DNA of 64,000 nt, taken from Costus lasius (Eukaryota; Streptophyta; Magnoliopsida; Zingiberales; Costaceae). The number at the start of each line of letters is the position of its first letter. Position 1 is the first letter of the stretch. The stretch is from assembly GCA_027563935.2 (NCBI GenBank), contig JANVAS020000222.1, positions 2,914,001 through 2,978,000 on the forward strand. The letters are read 5' to 3'. This document shows positions 56,525-64,000 of the stretch, piece after piece. The notes below the pieces were generated by a model. It ran no database searches. It was not told where the DNA came from and worked only from the letters and a program-made list of their open reading frames with translations. The translations under genes and the position numbers were made by a program.

Positions 56525-58239
56525 TGTTGGAACCCCTTTCTAGAGGGGGGGCGAAACCCAGCATGGCGCATATTCAGATTTCAAGCAGCGGATAGGGTCT
56601 CTAAGAATCGCATGCACCTTATATAATCAACTTAAAGAAAACCCGAATGCATAAGAGGTGATTCGATCCATACCATTGCCATTTCTAGATGGCGGCTTGG
56701 AAGCAAAGATCAAACGAGATCTTCTCCTTGTCGTCACACACAAGATGATGTCGCTATCTCTCTTGGTGCTCCTTGTGCTAGCAAGGTTCCAAGAGGTCCT
56801 TTGACGAGTGAAGGGAAAATGAGATGTCAATCTTTCTTGGCCGAATCCTCCTCAAGCGTCAAGCGTCGAGCGTCGCCACACTCACACAAAAATCTCGAGA
56901 GGAATATGGGCGAGAGGAAAAATCAGTTGAAGTGGCGAAAATAGAGAATACTCTATTCGGACGAGAGCACCCACCAAGTGGAGATCATGGTTACTAAAAA
57001 TAGTAACCACTCCTCACCCCAACGTTCACGCCAAGTGAACTTGTCGCCAACTCCTCTCCCCTTGAACCATGCGCTCATCAAGTGAGCCGGTTCACTTTGG
57101 TTCGGTTTAAGAACCAATCAAGCCAATGATCTAGTCTAGATCTTAAATAAACCCTAAGGTTCCCGATCTAACCGTCGATCTCCTCGATGCCCCTGATCTG
57201 ACCGATCTGGCATCTATTCTCTCGATCGAAGCTTACCGATCTTAAGCCCTAATCAATCAAACATGATCAGACCAGATCTCACTTACAATCAGAGACTAAT
57301 TCCCTTTAAACTGAACCCAAACAATTCAGTCCACACGATTTGACTTAAGTAAGCCATATCATCAAATTGTGCGACCCTAAGGGTTTCCTTTAAATGTCGG
57401 TAACGATAATTCTCATTATCACGATCAGTGAGGGGTATCTAGCAACACATCACTATCTCCCGATATAAAGAAATGAGTCTTCCAAGACTACACCCAAAAA
57501 CAGCACAAGTGTGAATCAAATCACAAAGCATACATATTTCCTTTGCCACTGGATGTTCTTATTGGACAAGCCTGTCAAGCTCGTAACTCCAATATGATGA
57601 GCATGATTAGAACAGATGAACACTGTCACCTGGGTATGGCCATACACTTTCTCAATCATCTCATCCAGGGGGCCCCTTTAGAACATCACACTCCTTAAAC
57701 AAGGAGACGGCAATCCTATGTCTATCACTAGTGCTCTAACCTGACTCAAGCTCACCATCCAAGATAGTCTATAATCATTATGTTTCAAATGATATTGAAC
57801 CATCTCAAAACAATGACAATCATCATTCAGAAAACACAAGTGATCTCAAGTCAGAGGAAATGTGCCACTTGTCTTAATCAAGGAATATTCACATTGTGAC
57901 AAACAATTGAACATCCTAGTAGGGTCTGTCCAGTACATCCAATGTACCCATGAGTCTACATCTTATTCCATGCTCGAAGCATCCTATAAGATTAGAACAC
58001 ATATTAGTCTCAATCATATCAAGGCTGTCTCATGTTCACCAAGATATATCGACTAAGGACATAATAGCATGTCAGCCGAGCTGAACAGCTTTGAGACATT
58101 ATTCAGAAGAACATATATTGCAGCAGACAATGTAGCTAACTGAATAACAACCATGCCTTTATAAACATAACAGTTTATTACATGATACAAATACATTCCC
58201 ATAGGCCTCAAACATTAGCCTTAAGGGCATACCCCAACA
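56525..58239 (-). repeat. Copia-G 5' LTR (1715 bp)
   Basis: It is the same as the 3' LTR apart from two substitutions by eye. It is bounded by the PBS on the left and by the GTCGT duplication at 58240-58244 on the right, after which the copia-H LTR resumes (ATGGAAGGAAAGAG). Confidence 0.95.
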
Positions 58240-58244
58240 GTCGT

Positions 58245-59647
58245 ATGGAAGGAAAGAGATGTTTTTCTTCTTGGCCGAATCCTCTCCTAGAGACTTGAAG
58301 TCGTCACCACACAAGAGTGTGTCGAGAGAGAAGGGCGAGAGGCGAGAATAGAGCTTCCCTTTTGCGTGAACGTGAGGCGTGGTCATGTTTAGAGAAGTGC
58401 TATCTAAAAATAGCAAAGTCTCCAATTCATGCGACCATGAATTTTCCTTAACGCTATTAGCTCTCCCCTTTGAACCATGCGCTCATATGATGAGCCGGTT
58501 CAAGTTGGTTCAGTTTAAGAAACCAAATAAGCCAAGCAATTAGTCTAGATCTCAATCAAACCCTAAGGCTTCAGATCTAACCGTTGATCTCTCGATGCTT
58601 CTAATCTCACCGATCTAGCATCCATTCTCTCAATCGAAGCTTACCGATCTCAAGCCCTAATCAATCAAACATGATCAGACCAGATCTCACTTACAATCAG
58701 AGACTAAATTCCTTTAAACTGAACTTGAACAATTCAGTCCACACGATCTGACTTAAGTAAGCCATATCATCAAATTGTGCGACCCTGAGGGTTTCCTTTA
58801 AATGTCGGTAACGATAACTCACGTTATCACGATCAGTGAGGGGTATCTAGCAACACATCACTGTCTCCCGATATAAAGAAAAGAGTCTTCCAAGACTACA
58901 CCCAAACAACAGCACAAGTGTGAATCCAACTCACAAGGCATGCATGTTTCCTTTGCCACTGGATGTTCTTATTGGACAAGCGTGTCAAGCTTGTAACTCC
59001 AATATGATGAGCATGATTAGATCAGATGAACACAGTCACCTGGGTATGGCCATACACTCTCTCAATCATCTCATCCAGGGGGCCCCTTTAGAACATCACA
59101 CTCCTTAAACAAGGAGACGGCAATCCTTTGTCTATCACTAGTGCCCTAACCTGACTCAAGCTCACCATCCAAGATAGTCTATAATCATTATGTTTCAAAT
59201 GATATTGAACTACCTCAAAACAATGACAATCATCATTTAGAAAACACAAGTGATCTCAAGTCAGAGGAAATGTGCCACTTGTCGCAATCAAGGATTATTC
59301 ACATTGTGACAAGCAATTGAATATCCAAATAGGGTCTGTCCAGTACATCCAATGTACCCATGAGTCTACATCTTATTCCATGCTCGAAGCATCCTATAAG
59401 ATTAGAACACATATTAGTCTTAATCATATCAAGGCTGTCTCATGTTCACCAAGATATATCAACTAAGGACTTAACTGCATGTCAGCCTAGCTGAACAGCT
59501 TTGAGACATTATTCAGAAGTACACTTATTGCAGCAGACAATGTAACAAACTGAATAACAACCATGCCTTTATAAACATAAGAGTTTATACATGATACTGT
59601 TACAATCCCAAGGCCTCAAACATTAGCCTTAAGGGCATACCTCAACA
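58245..59647 (-). repeat. Copia-H 3' LTR, main piece
   Basis: It continues the LTR from 49078 and ends, in element sense, with TGTTGAGGTATGCCCTTAAG at 59647. The fourth to seventh bases differ slightly from copia-C (TGAGG for TGGGG). It carries the same antisense 64-codon frame (59272-59466) as the other LTRs. Confidence 0.92.
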
Positions 59648-59664
59648 ATCTCCCACTTGCACTT
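59648..59664 (-). promoter_or_regulatory. Copia-H polypurine tract
   Basis: In element sense AAGTGCAAGTGGGAGAT lies directly before the 3' LTR. It is identical to the tracts of copia-C and G. Confidence 0.85.
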
Positions 59665-59667
59665 AAT

Positions 59668-62600
59668 CTAATGGTTGAGAAATCTCAAACCCATATTATT
59701 ACAGTGCTTCTCATGCTTCTGCTGCGCCAGAGGCTTGGTAAGCGGGTCTGCCAGATTGTCATCTGTATGAACCTTGCAGACTTTGATCTCGCCACGATCT
59801 ATGATCTCCCTAATCAAGTGAAACCGTCTCTGTATGTGCTTGAACTTCTGGTGCGACCGTGGTTCCTTTGCTTGTGCGATTGCTCCAGTGTTATCACAGA
59901 AGATAACCAAAGGATCTGCACTCGAAGGAACAACACCAAGTTCTCTTACGAACTTACGAATCCATACTGCCTCGTTGGATGCTTCCGAGGCTGCAACATA
60001 CTCGGCTTCTGTTGTGGAATCAGCAACAGTTGACTGTTTGAAACTCTTCCACACCACTGCTCCTCCATTCAAGCTAAAAACATAGCCTGATTGCAATCGG
60101 AAATCATCCTGGTCAGATTGGAACGAAGCGTCAGTATATCCTTCAATACTGAGTTCTTCCTGACCACCATACACCAAGAACATATCTTTGGTCCTCCGCA
60201 GATATTTTAAAATGTTCTTGATCGCAATCCAGTGCGCCTGACCTGGATTACTTTGGAACCGACTGGTCACGCTTAACCCGTAAGCGACGTCTGGGCGAGT
60301 ACACAACATCGCATACATAATGGACCCAATAGCCGAAGCATAAGGCGTATTGTCCATTTCATCTTTCTCAGTCTGTGTTTGTGGACACTGACTCTTCGAA
60401 AGATTCAGACCATGTCTGACTGGAAGATATCCTCTTTTAGAATTCTCTAAATGAAATCTCTCCAGGACTTTATCGATGTAAGTACTCTGGCACAGCCCGA
60501 GAAGCCTCTTAGATCTATCCCTGTAGATCTTCACACCTAACACATAGGTTGCTTCTCCTAGATCTTTCATCTGGAAACATTTCCTTAACCATGCTTTAAC
60601 GGCATGCATTTCGGGAATGTCATTTCCAATGATCAAGATATCATCGACGTAGAGGACTAGGAAAGTAATCACGCTCCCACTAAACCTCTTATATACACAC
60701 GGGTCATCCTCGTTCTTGATGAAACCAAATTCACTGACTGATTCATCAAAACGAATATTCCAGCTTCTTGATGCTTGTTTAAGTCCATAAATAGACTTCT
60801 TTAACTTGCATATTTTATGACGATCTGATGGATTAGTGAAACCTTCTGGTTGTGTCATATACAGATCCTCATCCAGATTTCCATTCACGAAAGCTGTCTT
60901 CACATCCATTTGCCATATCTCATAATCATAATATGCAGCTATCGCGAAAAGAATCCGAATAGACTTAAACATAGCTACAGGTGAGAAAGTTTCATCATAA
61001 TCTATCCCGTAGATTTGTTTGAAACCTTTCGCAACTAGCCTGCCTTTATAGGTAACCACGTTACCATCCATGTCAATCTTCTTCTTGAAGATCCATTTAC
61101 AGCCTATAGGGATAACTCCCGGAGGCGGATCAACCAAATCAAAAACTTGGTTATCTGACATGGAGTCCATCTCGGCGCGCATAGCTTCAAGCCATCTCGC
61201 TGACTCCGGTCCACTGACCGCATCCGCATAAGTGAGGGGTTCATCATTATCAATGATGTAGACTCCGTCATAGCGCACAGGCTGTCGACGGATCCTTCCC
61301 GATCTTCGCGGTTCCCGTGATATCTGAGCCTCAGGTTGTTCAATAACCTGATCCACCGGCTCAGGCTCATCCAACTGTGCTTGACTACTTTGTTCTTCCT
61401 CTGGATTCTCATCCAGCTTTATTTCTCTCCCACTGGCCTCTTGCAGAAGAAACTCCTTCTCAAGAAATATGGCCGTCCGAGCAACAAATACCTTGTTCTC
61501 TTTGGGATCATAGAAATAATAACCCTTAGTTTCCTTAGGGTAACCGACAAAGATACATTTGTCAGATCTGCTCTCTAGTTTCCCAGAGGCGAGCTTTTTG
61601 ACATAAGCCTCGCAGCCCCAGATCCTGATAAATGTCAAGCTCGGCTGTTTCCCATACCATAACTCATATGGCGTCTTAGAAACTGCCTTGGATGGCACTC
61701 GGTTTAGTACCTTTGCAGCTGTTTCCAGTGCAAATCCCCAAAAGGAATATGGAAGAGTAGCCTGACTCATCATAGAACGAACCATATCAAGTAACGTTCT
61801 ATTTCTCCTCTCGGACACACCATTCCATTGCGGTGTTCCTGGCGGAGTGAGCTGTGAGATAATCCCACACTCCTTTAGATAGTCAGTAAACGCATGACTT
61901 AGGTATTCTCCACCTCGATCAGAACGAAGTGCCTTGATACTTCGGCCTAGCTGATTCTGTACTTCATTCTTGAACTCTTTGAACTTGTCAAAAGATTCAC
62001 TTTTATGTCTCATTAAATAGACATACCCATATCTACTGAAATCATCAGTAAAGGTAATGAAGTACTGATAGCCACCTCTGGCATGTTTACTAAATGGCCC
62101 ACACACATCACTGTGTATAAGGTCAAGTAAACCTGAAGCCCTTTGACCTTTGTTAGGAAAAGGTGACTTCGTCATTTTACCCATTAAACAAGCCTTGCAT
62201 GTATCAATTTCCTCATAGGAGAATGATCCCAGCAGTCCATGATCATGCAACCGCTTAATGCTTTTCTTGTTAATATGGCCTAAACGACTATGCCATAGCA
62301 AGGTGCTGTCATCAGCATACTTGGCTTTCTTAATATCAATATTTTGTATAGAACATTCCATTTCCAACATGAATAACCCATTGTTAATTGAACCAGTAGC
62401 ATAAACAATATTATCAAAAGTTAAAACACACTTTGAAATATTGCATTCAAAGGAAAATCCCTTCCTGACAGGAGCAGGAATGGAGATAATATTCTTAGTA
62501 ATGCTGGGAACAAAATAACAACTGTTTAGTTCTAATACAAGCCCAGATGGCAAAGAGATGAAATAGTCTCCTACAGTAACAGCAGCAACCCGTGCCCCGT

Positions 62601-63555
62601 TTCCAACTCGTAGGTCCACCTCATGCTGTCCCACCTGTCTTCTTCTCTTGAGTTCCTGTACATTTGAACAAATGTGAACTCCACATGCAGTGTCCAACAC
62701 CCATGATATAGAAGAAGATGAAACCATGACTTCCGTCACGTATATACCTGAGCCAGAAGCGATGCTTCCCCTCTTATCTCCTTGGAGCGCTTTACAGTCC
62801 TTTTTCCAGTGACCCAGCTGGCCACAGTGGAAACATCTGTATTCCTTTGACCGCTTGACTTTTTGCTTCAGAGCCTTGCTGTAACTCTTGACAGGGGCCT
62901 TGCCCTTCTTCCCCTTCTTCTTGTTGTTCCTTGAAGGAACCATTAAGACAGAGGTTGAAGGCTTTCCCTTCAGAGTTTCCTCAGTAGTCAAGAGCATATT
63001 CAGCAGCTCTGCCGGAGTACAATCGATTTTGTTCATATTAAAGTTAATGATGAACGCATCAAAAGAGGGCGGGAGAGACTGCAGAATAATGTCTACAGCA
63101 AGCTCCTGGTTGATGGTATGCCCTAGTTTCTCTAGAGCCTCCTTGTGCCCAATCATCTTGAGCACGTGAGCTCCCACTGGGCTCCCTTCAGCCAGTTTGC
63201 TCTGAAAGAACAGCTTTGTCAGATTATAGCGTTCTGTCCTCGCCTGTGCAGCATACAGCATCTTGAGGTTTGCTATCATGTCTATAGCAGACATATCCTC
63301 ATGCTGACGCTGCAGCGGTGGTGTCATAGACGCTAGCATCAGGCAAGCGACATCAATGCTATCATTGACGTGCTTTTCATAAGCTTCCCGAACCGCCCTT
63401 GCGGCGTTCGGAGCGGGCTGAGGCGGTATCGCCGTCTCGAGGACATACAGTTTCCTCTCTGCCTTAAGAACAATCTTAAGGTGTCCGAACCAGTCTGAGA
63501 AGTTCGGCCCAGCAAACTTCTCCCTTTCCAGTAGGGATCGCACATTGAAGCTCAT
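59668..63555 (-). CDS. gag-pol: Copia-H gag-pol polyprotein, intact (1295 aa)
   Basis: ATG at 63555 (MSFNVRSLLEREKFAGPNFS) opens one uninterrupted frame. It has gag, zinc knuckle CFHCGQLGHWKKDC (about 241-254), protease VLDTACG (about 285-291), integrase zinc motif WHSRLGHIN...CKAC with both His kept, DD35E core (IHSDVCG, LRSDRGG, SERRNR), RT with YVDD, and RNase H with TDAS, TEAEY and DNTG. It is one residue longer than copia-C (an added Asn in the NNKKKG stretch). One replacement near the end, HQKFKHI for HQKSKHI, is in the RNase H region and its effect is unknown. With no stop, frameshift or lost catalytic residue, it is the best candidate here for an active polyprotein. Confidence 0.95.
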   Translation of the reverse strand: MSFNVRSLLEREKFAGPNFSDWFGHLKIVLKAERKLYVLETAIPPQPAPNAARAVREAYEKHVNDSIDVACLMLASMTPPLQRQHEDMSAIDMIANLKMLYAAQARTERYNLTKLFFQSKLAEGSPVGAHVLKMIGHKEALEKLGHTINQELAVDIILQSLPPSFDAFIINFNMNKIDCTPAELLNMLLTTEETLKGKPSTSVLMVPSRNNKKKGKKGKAPVKSYSKALKQKVKRSKEYRCFHCGQLGHWKKDCKALQGDKRGSIASGSGIYVTEVMVSSSSISWVLDTACGVHICSNVQELKRRRQVGQHEVDLRVGNGARVAAVTVGDYFISLPSGLVLELNSCYFVPSITKNIISIPAPVRKGFSFECNISKCVLTFDNIVYATGSINNGLFMLEMECSIQNIDIKKAKYADDSTLLWHSRLGHINKKSIKRLHDHGLLGSFSYEEIDTCKACLMGKMTKSPFPNKGQRASGLLDLIHSDVCGPFSKHARGGYQYFITFTDDFSRYGYVYLMRHKSESFDKFKEFKNEVQNQLGRSIKALRSDRGGEYLSHAFTDYLKECGIISQLTPPGTPQWNGVSERRNRTLLDMVRSMMSQATLPYSFWGFALETAAKVLNRVPSKAVSKTPYELWYGKQPSLTFIRIWGCEAYVKKLASGKLESRSDKCIFVGYPKETKGYYFYDPKENKVFVARTAIFLEKEFLLQEASGREIKLDENPEEEQSSQAQLDEPEPVDQVIEQPEAQISREPRRSGRIRRQPVRYDGVYIIDNDEPLTYADAVSGPESARWLEAMRAEMDSMSDNQVFDLVDPPPGVIPIGCKWIFKKKIDMDGNVVTYKGRLVAKGFKQIYGIDYDETFSPVAMFKSIRILFAIAAYYDYEIWQMDVKTAFVNGNLDEDLYMTQPEGFTNPSDRHKICKLKKSIYGLKQASRSWNIRFDESVSEFGFIKNEDDPCVYKRFSGSVITFLVLYVDDILIIGNDIPEMHAVKAWLRKCFQMKDLGEATYVLGVKIYRDRSKRLLGLCQSTYIDKVLERFHLENSKRGYLPVRHGLNLSKSQCPQTQTEKDEMDNTPYASAIGSIMYAMLCTRPDVAYGLSVTSRFQSNPGQAHWIAIKNILKYLRRTKDMFLVYGGQEELSIEGYTDASFQSDQDDFRLQSGYVFSLNGGAVVWKSFKQSTVADSTTEAEYVAASEASNEAVWIRKFVRELGVVPSSADPLVIFCDNTGAIAQAKEPRSHQKFKHIQRRFHLIREIIDRGEIKVCKVHTDDNLADPLTKPLAQQKHEKHCNNMGLRFLNH

Positions 63556-64000
63556 GGTGTTCGTTGCTGCAGGTATCTACAACAATGCAAGAACAGCAAG
63601 GTCAGTATCAATGTTAAGAATCAATCAGGACTTAAGAATGATTCCTTTTTCTCACTATTTTATCTGGCTGAAAAATCCAGCAAAACAGCCCGAAAGAGTA
63701 GAACTCTTTTAGTGAGATGGGATCCAGATTTCATACTTGGTCTCCGCGTCCCGCTCAGGCGAGATAAGATGCACAGAGAGTACAAGCACTAATTTCTGGT
63801 AGGCAGTCCCTGCCAATCGCCAACCCGTGCGATTCCCCTTCATCTGGGCAATCCAGCAGACTGTGCCAACTGAGTTGGTACAACACAATCTCTGACCCCA
63901 CAGATGGCTGCCTCCATGCGCTACCATATGCGCCACATATGTAGCTTACATGGTCAAGCTGACCCGACCTACTCCCTGGACCACCACGTGCTATGCTGAG
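63556..64000 (-). other. Copia-H leader, partial
   Basis: The gag-proximal 445 bp of leader align with copia-G 54696-55140, including the AGTGAGATGGGATCC block and the hairpin CCAAC-TGA-GTTGG at 63866-63878. The second hairpin, the PBS and the 5' LTR are beyond the window edge. Confidence 0.75.

Larger units (their letters stand above)
49079..58239 (-). mobile_element. Copia-G: youngest copia insertion, one amber stop
   Basis: Complete 9161-bp minus-strand element inside the copia-H 3' LTR, flanked by GTCGT (49074-49078 and 58240-58244). Both LTRs are 1715 bp and differ at two positions by eye (near 49427/56873 and 49890/57339). PBS, leader and PPT are present. Gag-pol is whole except for one in-frame TAG. 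The LTR ends TGTTGG/CCAACA are inverted over six bases, unlike the copia-C and H ends. Confidence 0.96.
48801..64000 (-). mobile_element. Copia-H: copia element with intact ORF, split by copia-G
   Basis: Minus-strand element inserted in gypsy-3 gag at 48800/48801. Its 3' LTR (48801-49078 plus 58245-59647) is interrupted by copia-G. PPT, full gag-pol and about 445 bp of leader follow; PBS, 5' LTR and the right target duplication are outside the window. Taking copia-G out gives a 1681-bp LTR, one base different from copia-C. It is the copy in this window with the fewest visible coding defects. Confidence 0.92.

Noticed and set aside
1..64000. Host protein-coding genes, tRNA or rRNA genes
   Set aside because: Nearly every base is assigned to a retrotransposon; the only tRNA-like matches are the primer-binding sites.

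Overview
The window is a block of nested LTR retrotransposons from a plant nuclear genome, almost certainly a flowering plant. The evidence is plant-type Ty1/copia and Ty3/gypsy polyproteins, primer-binding sites matching the 3' end of initiator-Met tRNA, long LTRs (1.1-3.2 kb), and 5-bp target duplications between elements. No host gene, tRNA, rRNA, CRISPR array or bacterial-type operon was found. The species cannot be named from the sequence.

Left nest (1-37980). The oldest layer is a decayed minus-strand copia element (copia-A): broken RT, integrase and gag, then leader and 5' LTR at 35016-37980. Three things landed in it: a plus-strand copia LTR whose last 38 bp open the window; a solo copia LTR (768-2440, duplication CGTTT); and a minus-strand gypsy chromovirus (gypsy-1, 4653-35010, duplication AGCGA). 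Gypsy-1 was itself hit twice: its pol by copia-C (9126-18220, plus, duplication GATAC), and its 5' LTR by gypsy-2 (23359-34235, plus, duplication AACAT).

Middle (37981-41859). An unassigned 0.9-kb stretch is followed by the plus-strand relict copia-E: an LTR, a decayed leader and the start of gag with a stop.

Right nest (41860-64000). Copia-E gag is split by minus-strand gypsy-3, which has several inactivating lesions. Gypsy-3 gag is split by minus-strand copia-H, whose 3' LTR is split by copia-G (49079-58239, duplication GTCGT). Copia-H has an intact 1295-codon gag-pol, but its 5' LTR lies past the window.

Each gag-pol supplies the proteins for its own copying cycle: capsid and nucleocapsid (gag), protease, integrase, reverse transcriptase and RNase H. 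Copia elements carry integrase before RT. Gypsy elements carry RT-RNase H before integrase, with a C-terminal chromodomain-like tail that may steer insertion to heterochromatin. By-eye LTR comparison gives 0 to 0.3 percent substitutions for the four elements with both LTRs in view, so activity was recent. Five elements carry an amber stop exactly where relatives have CAG, which suggests decay by deamination of methylated CHG sites. No novel gene system was seen; the most unusual structural signal is a pair of covarying hairpins in the copia leader.
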